DNA of 7,358 nt, taken from assembly GCA_031259905.1 (NCBI GenBank), contig JAIRKS010000139.1:1-7358 (forward strand). The letters are read 5' to 3'. Of this stretch, positions 1 to 6,970 are shown in pieces. The stretch comes from Odoribacteraceae bacterium. GTDB lineage: Bacteria > Bacteroidota > Bacteroidia > Bacteroidales > Marinifilaceae. The translations under genes were made by a program, and so were the position numbers. The notes beneath the pieces were generated by a model. It did no database searches and was not told the DNA's origin. It worked only from the letters and a program-made list of their open reading frames with translations. Within the stretch, counting starts at the first letter, position 1, and each line of letters begins with the position of its first letter.

Positions 1-2
1 AT

Positions 3-172
3 AGCAATGTCCAGCGTGGACAGAGCAATGTCCAGCGTGGACACAGCAATGTCCACGGTGGACAGAGCAATGTCCACGGTGGACAGAGCAATGTCCAGCG
101 TGGACAAAGCATTGTCCAGTGTGGACAAAGCAATGCCCGCCGTGGACATTGCTCTGTCCACGGTGGACATTG
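3..172. repeat. Tandem array of 21-bp palindrome-bearing units
   Basis: Units begin at 3, 24, 45, 66, 87, 108, 129 and 150, an exact 21-bp period. Each unit reads AGCAATG, then a dyad core, then a 1-base linker. The core is either TGTCCACGGTGGACA (arms GTCCAC/GTGGAC around one base) or TGTCCAGCGTGGACA (arms GTCCA/TGGAC). Units 3 and 4 are identical. Changes fall mainly in the core centre and the linker, and units 6-8 are the most diverged. The array may continue left of the window. No stop codon occurs in the consensus in any of the six frames. The plus frame from 7 would encode heptads of the type AMSSVDR up to position 201, but no recognisable protein family, signal peptide or clear start context supports translation. 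I read it as an intergenic repeat. Its function is unknown; candidates are a transcript-end or protein-binding array. Confidence 0.93.
147..172 (-). repeat. Inverted terminal copy of the 21-bp repeat
   Basis: The last 26 bases of the array are the reverse complement of 47-72, and of the identical 68-93, with one mismatch at the centre of the palindrome. The array therefore ends with a unit facing the others. It could fold back on unit 3 or 4, and AGCAATG at 129-135 can also pair with CATTGCT at 147-153. In RNA from the minus-strand sigma gene this is the first repeat encountered after the stop codon, about 35 bases downstream, so it may form a 3' hairpin. No T-run follows, so a standard intrinsic terminator is not supported. 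Confidence 0.8.
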
Positions 173-207
173 TCACGTCAAGGTGCGTTTGCCCTGGGTA
201 GAGGTGT

Positions 208-723
208 TTAGAAGAGGAGGGAACGCACGTGCTTCAGTAGTTCCCTGAGCGCGGCGTAGGCGGTTTTCTTGAGCGTCTTGACGGTATTGATGGAGAGGTG
301 CATCTCGCCCGCGATCTCGGCGTTATTTTTCCCGTTCATGCCGTGGAGGATAATGGCTCGCCCGCGGGGGGACAACTTCTCGATGGCGGCGTGGAGGAGG
401 CGGTGGGTTTCCTGGTAGGTGACCTCGTGGAGGAACGTCTCGTCGTCGCCGACATCTTCCCGGGAATGATTCTCGATGTACAGCTGCTCGATCTTCCTGT
501 GCTTGATATGATCGAGGCACGCGTTCCTGGCGGTGGTGTAGAGGAACGACCTGGCCTTCTCGCCGGTGGGGAAAGAAGCTCGCCGCTCGTGGAGGCGAAT
601 GAAGGCTTCCTGCGCGACATCCCGCGCGACGTCGGGATCTCCCGTGAACCGGTACGCGAAGCGGTAGATGGCATCCAGGTGCTCCTGGAAAAAGTCCTTG
701 AAATGGTCGGTATCTGTCAACAT
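208..723 (-). CDS. ECF-type RNA polymerase sigma-70 factor
   Basis: The 171-residue protein is a typical length for Bacteroidetes ECF sigma factors. Region sigma-2 spans about residues 8-76, with FFQEHLDAIYRFAYRFTGD, then DVARDVAQEAFIRLHER and the SFLYTTARNACLDHIKHRK helix. A short linker follows. Region sigma-4 spans about 106-162, with AIEKLSPRGRAIIL and a helix-turn-helix NNAEIAGEMHLSINTVK for -35 recognition. The start at 723 (MLTDTDHF) is chosen because homologues begin just ahead of this helix; the frame stays open upstream but lacks sigma-like sequence there. It should direct core polymerase to its own promoters, probably those of the adjacent susC-type genes, under control of the FecR-like protein encoded divergently 88 bp away. 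Sigma and anti-sigma genes of this class are usually co-directional, so the divergent layout is notable. Family assignment is firm; the target promoter is inferred. Confidence 0.95.
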   Translation of the reverse strand: MLTDTDHFKDFFQEHLDAIYRFAYRFTGDPDVARDVAQEAFIRLHERRASFPTGEKARSFLYTTARNACLDHIKHRKIEQLYIENHSREDVGDDETFLHEVTYQETHRLLHAAIEKLSPRGRAIILHGMNGKNNAEIAGEMHLSINTVKTLKKTAYAALRELLKHVRSLLF

Positions 724-794
724 GATCACTACTTGCCGGGAGATTTTTTTCTTGAAACCACTCACCCGTTCCCGGGAGATGGTCGTTATAATCA

Positions 795-810
795 CAAATG
801 TACAAAAATA
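795..810 (-). promoter_or_regulatory. Candidate -7 boxes of the sigma gene promoter
   Basis: Reading on the minus strand, TATTTTTG (810-803) and TACATTTG (802-795) are adjacent and both match the Bacteroides primary-sigma -7 consensus TAnnTTTG. They would place the transcript start roughly 60-70 bases ahead of the sigma start codon. No good TTTG -33 element sits at the usual distance; the nearest is TTTC at 830-827, 16 bases from the first box and inside the anti-sigma gene. The boxes lie 1-16 bases ahead of the anti-sigma start codon, so activity here could interfere with expression of the divergent gene. Prediction only. Confidence 0.4.
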
Positions 811-811
811 A

Positions 812-1954
812 ATGGATCGATTAGAGGAAAGATATCTCGTCGCCCGCTTGATCGCGCGGGAGATTGCCGGGAATCCCCGGGAAGAGGAAACGCGATGGCT
901 GGAAGAATGGAAGGCCGCCTCCGGGAAGAATCGCCGGGAATACGAACGCGTCACGCGACGGCTGGCGCGGGAAATCCCCGGACGGGAAGGGCTGGACGCG
1001 GAACGGGAGTGGGGCGAGTTCGAGCGGGAGATCATCGCGCGCCGCGTGACGCGCCGCCGGAGACGCGTGGCGGTCGTGGCGGCGGCGGTCGTGGCCGGCG
1101 TGGTAATGGCCGGCGCGTACCTCTCGTTCCCGGTCGGGGAGAGGGACGAGGCCCCGGGAGCGGGGATCGTGAAACGTCACGCGGCGGTACTGGTAATTGA
1201 TGGTGGCGAGCGGGTGATGATCTCCGGGGACTCCCGCGGCGTGATTCACGCGTCGGGCGGCGCGCGCGTCGTTGCCCGCGACAACCGGCTGCTGTACGAG
1301 GAGGTCGACGGGGAGACACCGGCGGGAAGGCACGTGCTGACCGTGCCGCGAGGGGGAGAGTACGAGCTGGTTCTGCCCGACGGGACGCGAGCGTGGCTCA
1401 ACTCCGGGTCGCGGGTAGAATTCCCGGGGCGCTTCGACGGGGCGACGCGGGAAGTAAAGATGCAAGGCGAGGTATGCTTCGACGTGGCCCCGCGCGCCGG
1501 TCAGCCCTTCATCGTGAAGACGGGGGAGGTGACGCTACGCGTGCTCGGTACATTATTTAACGTGGAAGCTTACCCTGGAGAGCCGGTCGTCGCCACGCTG
1601 GTGAACGGCAGCCTGCGCCTCTCCGCGGGGACGCGCGAGGAGCTATTGCATCCCGGGCAGCGGGCCACCGTAGACGACGGGAAGGTGCTCATCGAGGAGA
1701 CGCGCGCCGCCGGCGCCGTGGACTGGACGCGCGGCTTCCTTACCTTCACCGACACGTCGCTGGACGTGATCATGAAGCGCCTGGCGCGGTGGTACGACGT
1801 GGAGGTAGAATACCTGTCCCCCCGTGCCGGGGAGGCGCGCTTCACGGTGGAGATAAAACGGTACGATAACATCGCCAGCGTGCTCTCGAAGATCGAGATG
1901 ACGGGACGCGTGCGGTTCTCGATCGACGGGAACAGGGTGCTGGTGGAAGAGTAA
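812..1954 (+). CDS. FecR-family anti-sigma factor (FecR + DUF4974-like)
   Basis: This 380-residue single-pass inner-membrane protein should bind the ECF sigma factor with its cytoplasmic N-terminus and receive a signal from the SusC STN domain in the periplasm. Residues 1-75 are a charged helical region with LARLI-type helices and WLEEWKAASGKNRREYER, as in anti-sigma N-domains. A basic patch RRVTRRRRR (77-85) precedes one membrane helix, about 86-107. The FecR domain covers roughly 175-275, with VPRGGEYELVLPDGTRAWLN, then SGSRVEFPGRF and GEVCFDVAP. A C-terminal domain of the DUF4974 type spans about 305-378 (FLTFTDTSLDVIMKRLARWY). The ATG at 812 follows an A-rich leader and fits the family start. 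The gene is intact. It is followed by susC on the same strand after 102 bp and is divergent from the sigma gene. A TATAAT at 787-792 may be its -10, but no -35 is well placed. Confidence 0.95.
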   Translation: MDRLEERYLVARLIAREIAGNPREEETRWLEEWKAASGKNRREYERVTRRLAREIPGREGLDAEREWGEFEREIIARRVTRRRRRVAVVAAAVVAGVVMAGAYLSFPVGERDEAPGAGIVKRHAAVLVIDGGERVMISGDSRGVIHASGGARVVARDNRLLYEEVDGETPAGRHVLTVPRGGEYELVLPDGTRAWLNSGSRVEFPGRFDGATREVKMQGEVCFDVAPRAGQPFIVKTGEVTLRVLGTLFNVEAYPGEPVVATLVNGSLRLSAGTREELLHPGQRATVDDGKVLIEETRAAGAVDWTRGFLTFTDTSLDVIMKRLARWYDVEVEYLSPRAGEARFTVEIKRYDNIASVLSKIEMTGRVRFSIDGNRVLVEE

Positions 1955-1963
1955 CAAATAAAA

Positions 1964-1992
1964 GAGCGACGGCGTTGCAGCGCGCGTCGCTC
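1964..1992 (+). promoter_or_regulatory. Strong hairpin after the anti-sigma gene
   Basis: GAGCGACG (1964-1971) pairs perfectly with CGTCGCTC (1985-1992). Inside, GCG (1972-1974) can pair with CGC (1981-1983), leaving one bulged G and a 6-base loop. It starts 10 bases after the anti-sigma stop codon. No T-run follows on the plus strand, so it is not a classical intrinsic terminator there. The T-rich flank lies on the minus-strand side, where no gene is seen. It may be an attenuator, a transcript-end stabiliser or a partial terminator separating fecR from susC expression. Confidence 0.6.
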
Positions 1993-2008
1993 CCGGTGAA
2001 TTAAAATC

Positions 2009-2029
2009 GTGCACCCCGCGAGGGGGCAC
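2009..2029 (+). promoter_or_regulatory. GC-rich hairpin in the susC leader
   Basis: GTGC and CCCC (2009-2017, with A2013 bulged) pair with GGGGGCAC (2022-2029) around a GCGA tetraloop of the GNRA class, giving eight base pairs. It ends 27 bases ahead of the susC ATG at 2057. The GTG at 2009 lies within the stem, which argues against initiation there. No TAnnTTTG promoter box is found on the plus strand between 1955 and 2056, so transcription of susC may depend on readthrough from the anti-sigma gene or on an ECF-specific promoter. A role in translation or RNA stability is possible but unproven. Confidence 0.55.
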
Positions 2030-2056
2030 TCGGTGTTTAACGTCATTTACAAAGGT

Positions 2057-5000
2057 ATGAAAAAAAGCGTGTACCCGTTTCGTTGCGGGTTTATGAAGTC
2101 ACTTCGGGTGTTTGTCATCATGAAAACGTGGATCGTGCTCCTGTTCGCGTGTTCTTTTCAATTGAACGGGGCCGTCTTCGCCCAGGGAGAATATGTTTTC
2201 CGGAACTCCGGACGCCTTGTCGACAGGGAGAAAGTAGACGTCTCGGTGAGGAACGCCTCCCTTGCCGAGGTTTTCCGTCACATCCGCGAGTCCAGTCATT
2301 ACACCTTCGTGTACGATAGCGACGCGGTGAGCCAACAACCGCGCGTCACCCTCTCCGTGAAAGACGCGGCGGTAGAGGAGATCCTCGACAGGTGCCTCGA
2401 GAACACGGGGCTGTCGTACGTGATCGACGACGACATCGTGATCATCCGCGCCGTGAAACCCGCGCGCCAGCAGCAACAACAAGTGAAAGTAAACCGCGTC
2501 ACCGGGGTCGTCTCCGACGCGCGGGGACTCCCCCTCGCCGGGGCGAACATCCGGCTGAAAGGAAGCACCCTCGGCGTCTCCGCGGACGCGAACGGGCGTT
2601 ACGCACTCGCCTTCCCGGGAACGGGCGACGCGGTGCTGGTGTTCTCGTTCATCGGCATGCAAACGCTGGAGGTGGCGTACTCCGGGCAGGAGACGCTCGA
2701 CGTCGTCCTCGAGGAGGACAACCTGAGCCTGGGGGACGTCGTCGTCACCGGGATTTTCAACCGCCGGAAGGAGGATTTCACCGGCTCGTCCGCCACCTTC
2801 AGCCGGAAGGAGTTGAAGCTGGTCGGCAACCAGAACGTGTTGCAGAGCCTGCGATCGCTGGATCCCTCCTTCGCGATCATCGAGAATAACCAGTGGGGGT
2901 CGGACCCGAACCGCCTGCCGGATATCGAGATCCGCGGGAAGAGCAGCGTGATCGGCCTGACGGAGGAATTCGGCTCCGACCCGAACCAGCCGCTCTTTAT
3001 CCTCGACGGCTTCGAGACCACGCTGGCCGTGATCAACGACCTGAGCATGGATCGCGTCGAGAGCATCACGATACTCAAGGACGCCGCGTCGACGGCCATC
3101 CACGGCTCGAAGGCGGCGAACGGCGTGGTCGTCGTGGAGACGATCAAGCCGGAGGCCGGTCGCGTGAAACTGAGCTACAACGGGAACTTCTCCATCAACT
3201 GGGCAGACCTCTCGGATTATAACCTCATGAACGCGGAGGAGAAGCTCACCTTTGAACGGCTCGCCGGGGGATTCGGCTCGCTTGACGCGAACGGGAACGT
3301 GCGCGCCGAGAGTTATTACGAGCCGAATTACTACGAGATCTACCGGGAGATCCTGCGCGGCGTGGATTCTTACTGGCTGGGCGATCCGCTTCGCGTTGCC
3401 CTCGCGGACAAGCACAATGTCTTCGCGGAGGGCGGCGACGAGTACGCGCGATACGGCGCGGGGATCTCGTACGGGAACACGCGTGGCGTGATGAAGGGAT
3501 CGAACCGGGAGGTGGTCAACGGGAACGTCCGCCTGATGTACCGGCGAGGCCCCGTCTCGGTGAATAACGCGTTCAGCATCGACAACACGGTGGCCGAGCG
3601 GGAGAAAGTGGCCTTCTCGCGGTTCGCCCGCGCCAATCCCTACTTCCGGAAGTACGACGAGAACGGCGATCCCATCATGCGCCTCTCGCCGGTAGGCTAC
3701 GTCTCCTACTACAACCCGTTATGGGACATGGAGCAGAAAAGCTTCGACCGCACCGTCGCGTTCGCGTTCAGCAACCAGTTCGAGCTGATCTGGCGGGTGA
3801 CTCCCGACTTCCAGGCCCGCGCACGATTCGGCATCGGCAAGAGCGTCGAGAAGAGCGACAAGTTTGTCTCGCCCAGGCACACCTCCTTCGTCGGGAGGGT
3901 CGACGCCGAACGAGGCTCTTATGCCGCTACCAACAGCAGTACCTATAACCACAACGGCGACGTCAGCCTGACCTTCGGGAAGCTCCTCGACGGCAAGCAC
4001 CGCGTCAACGCCGTCGCTGGGTTTAACTTCAGCGAGAACAAGTCCAGCTCCGGGGGATACACCGTCACCGGCTTCGTCGACGACGTCCTCTCCCGCCCCT
4101 CGGCCGCCATGCAATACCAGGACGGCATGCCCACGTTCTCCGATCCCGAACGCCGGTCGGCCAGTTTCTTCCTCAACACGGGATACTCCCACGACGACCG
4201 CTATCTCGTGGACGCCAACTACCGCACGGACGGATCGTCCGTCTTCGGGGTCGACCGTCACTTCACCAACACCTGGTCCGTCGGCTTCGCCTACAACCTG
4301 CACAACGAGGAGTTCTTCCGTTCCGTCGCGCCGTGGATCAGCCTGTTCAAGCCGCGCTTCTCCGTCGGTAATCCCGGCAACCAGAACTTCGACGACTACA
4401 TCTCCGTCCGGGTGTACGGCTACGACTTCGGCAACGCCAACCCGTTCGGCCCCGCCATGACGGTGAAGACGTTCGCCAACGAAGGGCTGGAATGGCAAAA
4501 AACACTCGACAGGAATTACGGCCTCGACCTCGCGATACTGGACGGCAAGCTGCGCGTGAACGCGGATTACTTCCACAAGAAAACCAACCCGCTCCTCGTC
4601 TACGTCGGCGTTCCTCCCTCCACCGGGGGAAGCAAGGTGCCGCGTAACCTCGGGAAGCAGGTCACGCGGGGATTTACCCTCAACATGAACCACACCATCG
4701 CCAGGAGCGACAACGTCAACTGGTCATGGAACCTGAACGCGCGGCACGTCTCCGAGAAGTACGACGGCATGGGGAACGCCCTGGAGAAGTTCAACCTCGA
4801 AAACCAGGGGCGCGACCTCACCCGCTACCACGACGGGGGTAGCCCAAGCGACCTCTGGGCCGTGCGATCCCTTGGCATCGACCCCGGCACCGGTCGCGAG
4901 GTGTTCCTCACGAAGGAGGGGTACGAGACCTTCCTCCACGACCCCGACGACGAGGTTGTCGTCGGCAACAGCAGGCCGACCGTCGAGGGCACTTTCGGCT

Positions 5001-5434
5001 CGACGTTCCGCTACCGGGAGTTCTCCCTCTCCTTCCATTTCCGCTACCGCGTCGGCGGGCAGATATTCATGGAGACCCTTTTCAACAAGATTGAGGTCAT
5101 CGGCGGGGAAAACCTCTACCGCAACCAGGATAAACGCGCGCTGTACGACCGCTGGAAGCAACCCGGGGACAACGCCAAGTTCCGTTCCATCGCCATCAGC
5201 GAGGAGCCGAGAATGTCCTCCCGCTTCGTGATGGACAACAACATCCTCGCCGGGGAATCCATCTCGTTCGGCTACGAGTCCGCCGCCCCCTGGTTACGGC
5301 GCGCCGGGGCCACCGGCCTGACCATCCGCGGGTACATGAACGACATCTTCCGCCTCTCTACCGTGAAAAACGAGCGGGGGATAGACTACCCGTTTGCCCG
5401 TTCCATCTCCCTCTCCGCGGGAATCAGGTTTTGA
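2057..5434 (+). CDS. SusC/RagA-family TonB-dependent transporter with STN domain
   Basis: The 1125-residue outer-membrane beta-barrel imports a ligand delivered by its SusD partner, powered by TonB-ExbBD. The signal peptide covers about residues 1-42: a long basic start, core TWIVLLFACSF, cleavage near AVFA/QG. The STN domain (about 58-132) marks it as a signalling receptor that can contact the FecR-like protein. A short QQQQQ linker (138-142) leads to a carboxypeptidase-regulatory-like domain, about 148-220 (VTGVVSDARGLPLAGANI). A TonB-box-like GDVVVTG (226-232) precedes the plug, about 235-365, with QPLFILDGFE, then MDRVESITILKDAASTAIHG and SKAANGVVVVETI. The barrel fills the rest and ends in a terminal phenylalanine (SLSAGIRF). 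ATG 2057 is chosen over GTG 2009, which sits in a hairpin; ATGs at 2093 and 2120 are possible but shorten the basic region. susD follows after 27 bp. Ligand unknown. Confidence 0.96.
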   Translation: MKKSVYPFRCGFMKSLRVFVIMKTWIVLLFACSFQLNGAVFAQGEYVFRNSGRLVDREKVDVSVRNASLAEVFRHIRESSHYTFVYDSDAVSQQPRVTLSVKDAAVEEILDRCLENTGLSYVIDDDIVIIRAVKPARQQQQQVKVNRVTGVVSDARGLPLAGANIRLKGSTLGVSADANGRYALAFPGTGDAVLVFSFIGMQTLEVAYSGQETLDVVLEEDNLSLGDVVVTGIFNRRKEDFTGSSATFSRKELKLVGNQNVLQSLRSLDPSFAIIENNQWGSDPNRLPDIEIRGKSSVIGLTEEFGSDPNQPLFILDGFETTLAVINDLSMDRVESITILKDAASTAIHGSKAANGVVVVETIKPEAGRVKLSYNGNFSINWADLSDYNLMNAEEKLTFERLAGGFGSLDANGNVRAESYYEPNYYEIYREILRGVDSYWLGDPLRVALADKHNVFAEGGDEYARYGAGISYGNTRGVMKGSNREVVNGNVRLMYRRGPVSVNNAFSIDNTVAEREKVAFSRFARANPYFRKYDENGDPIMRLSPVGYVSYYNPLWDMEQKSFDRTVAFAFSNQFELIWRVTPDFQARARFGIGKSVEKSDKFVSPRHTSFVGRVDAERGSYAATNSSTYNHNGDVSLTFGKLLDGKHRVNAVAGFNFSENKSSSGGYTVTGFVDDVLSRPSAAMQYQDGMPTFSDPERRSASFFLNTGYSHDDRYLVDANYRTDGSSVFGVDRHFTNTWSVGFAYNLHNEEFFRSVAPWISLFKPRFSVGNPGNQNFDDYISVRVYGYDFGNANPFGPAMTVKTFANEGLEWQKTLDRNYGLDLAILDGKLRVNADYFHKKTNPLLVYVGVPPSTGGSKVPRNLGKQVTRGFTLNMNHTIARSDNVNWSWNLNARHVSEKYDGMGNALEKFNLENQGRDLTRYHDGGSPSDLWAVRSLGIDPGTGREVFLTKEGYETFLHDPDDEVVVGNSRPTVEGTFGSTFRYREFSLSFHFRYRVGGQIFMETLFNKIEVIGGENLYRNQDKRALYDRWKQPGDNAKFRSIAISEEPRMSSRFVMDNNILAGESISFGYESAAPWLRRAGATGLTIRGYMNDIFRLSTVKNERGIDYPFARSISLSAGIRF

Positions 5435-5461
5435 ATAACAACCAATAAAAGTATAACCATC

Positions 5462-6958
5462 ATGAAACACGCGACACGATTTCATTCCCTGCTCGTCGGC
5501 CTCCTCCTCGCCTGCTCGTGCGAGAGCTGGATCGACGTGACACCCTCGGACAGGGTCTCCGAGAGGATGCTCTTTGACTCCAGGGAGGGCTTCCTCAAGG
5601 CCCTCAACGGGGTCTACACCGGCCTTACCGACAGGGCTATCTACGGGCGATTCACCCTCGGACCGCTCGAGTTAATGGGACAGTATTTCAAGGGAAACGG
5701 AAACTATAACGGGGCATACAGCCAGTACAGGTATACCGCGAACGACGTCACGCTGAATACCTTCAACAACTACTGGACGCGCGCCTACTTCCTTATCGTC
5801 AACTGCAACATCATCATCGACCAGTGCGGCGACGCGAATCCCTTGCTACCGGGAGACTGGCACGGCCTCGTCAAGGGAGAAGCGCTCGCCCTGCGCGCCT
5901 TCCTGCACCTTGACCTGCTGAGGCTGTACGGCCCCGTCTACGCCACGGGGAAGGATAGCGAGAGTATCCCCTACGTGACCAACAGCGATCTCGAGGTCAC
6001 GCCATTGAAGAGCGCGGGGGAGGTCATGGCGCTGCTCGTCGCCGACCTGAACGAGGCGCTTGGGCTGCTCGAGCACGCCGATCCCATCTTCGAGGAGGGC
6101 GTGGCCAATTCCGACGCCGGGGACGGGGATAACTCCCGGCGATACCGGCAGTACAGGATGAATTACTACGCCGTGAAGGCGCTACTCGCCAGGGCGCTCC
6201 TGTATAGCGGGGACAAGGCCGCCGCCCTCCGGCACGCTACCGGGATCATCGAGGAGGTGCAGCAACCCGGCGAGGAACTCTTCCCGTTTGTCACCGTCGC
6301 CGCCGCGACGAGTACCGCGACGCCCGACCGCGTCTTCTCCCCGGAGGTCATGTTTGCCGCCCGCGACCAGCACGTCACCTCTGCCATCTTCAACCAGCTG
6401 TACCTCCCGCTGCTCGAGACCAACGATTTCCTCACCTTCCCGTTCCAGAATCACAACACCCTCTACACCGGGCGCCTCTCCGAGCTGTATACCGATAACA
6501 GCGACGTCCGCTACCGCACGTGGTGGGGCGTCTACACGACGACCGACGCCAACAGCAAGTTCAATTACTTCCGCAAGTACGAGGGCGTCACCGTCAACTC
6601 CACCTCCGACAAGTTCCGGACGATGATCCCCCTCGTTCGCCTCAGCGAGATGTACCTCATCGCCGCCGAGTGCACCACCTCCCTCCAGGAGGCCGACCGC
6701 TGGCTCAACACGCTCAGGGAAAAAAGAGCCTGCTCTACCCTCCTCTCCTCCGCCTCCGAGACGGAGCGAATGACCAACGTCACGGCGGAGTTCCGCAGGG
6801 AATTCCTCGGCGAGGGGCAGATGTTCTACTTCTACAAGCGACAGGCGGCGGAGGTCATCCCCGACGCCGCGCAGTGGCAAACCGGGAGAACGATCTCCAT
6901 GCTACCGGGACAGTACGTCGTCCCGCTCCCCGAAAACGAAACAGCACAACGAAACTAA
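5462..6958 (+). CDS. RagB/SusD-family nutrient-uptake outer-membrane lipoprotein
   Basis: The 498-residue surface lipoprotein should cap the SusC barrel encoded 27 bp upstream and capture its ligand. The N-terminus has a lipoprotein signal with two possible modified cysteines, C18 (LLAC) and C20 (ACSC). C20 lines up with the usual SusD pattern of Cys followed by E-x-W/F-L/I-D (here CESWIDVTP). SusD helical-repeat hallmarks follow: GFLKALNGVYTGL (43-55), the core helix KGEALALRAFLHLDLLRLYG (138-157) and YAVKALLARALLYSGD (236-251). The C-terminal RagB/SusD region has MIPLVRLSEMYLIAAEC (388-404), FRREFLGEGQMFYFYKR (444-460) and the closing YVVPLPENE (485-493). Length and motifs are complete. The ligand cannot be predicted from the sequence. 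It is very likely co-transcribed with susC and with the lipoprotein gene 12 bp downstream. Confidence 0.95.
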   Translation: MKHATRFHSLLVGLLLACSCESWIDVTPSDRVSERMLFDSREGFLKALNGVYTGLTDRAIYGRFTLGPLELMGQYFKGNGNYNGAYSQYRYTANDVTLNTFNNYWTRAYFLIVNCNIIIDQCGDANPLLPGDWHGLVKGEALALRAFLHLDLLRLYGPVYATGKDSESIPYVTNSDLEVTPLKSAGEVMALLVADLNEALGLLEHADPIFEEGVANSDAGDGDNSRRYRQYRMNYYAVKALLARALLYSGDKAAALRHATGIIEEVQQPGEELFPFVTVAAATSTATPDRVFSPEVMFAARDQHVTSAIFNQLYLPLLETNDFLTFPFQNHNTLYTGRLSELYTDNSDVRYRTWWGVYTTTDANSKFNYFRKYEGVTVNSTSDKFRTMIPLVRLSEMYLIAAECTTSLQEADRWLNTLREKRACSTLLSSASETERMTNVTAEFRREFLGEGQMFYFYKRQAAEVIPDAAQWQTGRTISMLPGQYVVPLPENETAQRN

Positions 6959-6970
6959 AATACCACCACC

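Noticed and set aside
1..172. CRISPR array
   Set aside because: There are no unique spacers between repeats: the 21-bp units are contiguous apart from single-base variation, and no cas gene is near.
752..792. Classical -35/-10 promoter TTGAAA/TATAAT for the anti-sigma gene
   Set aside because: The two elements are 29 bp apart, too far for a sigma-70 promoter, and Bacteroidetes primary sigma uses a different consensus.
724..1035. N-terminal extension of the sigma factor frame up to 1035
   Set aside because: The extension is serine/arginine-rich shadow sequence antisense to the anti-sigma gene. Sigma-2 homology begins just after the ATG at 723.
298..1200. 300-codon plus-strand open frame spanning the sigma gene and the start of the anti-sigma gene
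   Set aside because: It is antisense to the sigma factor and out of frame with the anti-sigma gene; both real genes have clear domains.
1964..1992. Classical intrinsic terminator for the anti-sigma gene
   Set aside because: The stem is strong, but the following plus-strand sequence is CCGGTGAATTAAAA, not a T-run. Kept only as a hairpin of unknown role.
2099..3415. 438-codon open frame on the minus strand inside susC
   Set aside because: It is fully antisense to conserved STN, regulatory and plug domains, has no recognisable motifs, and is the expected product of strong G/C bias at third codon positions.
3719..4693. 324-codon minus-strand open frame inside the susC barrel
   Set aside because: Antisense shadow of a conserved barrel. 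Its composition is dominated by V, G, E and D, with no family signature.
6182..6880. 232-codon minus-strand open frame inside susD
   Set aside because: Antisense shadow of the SusD C-terminal half, with low-complexity composition and no motifs.
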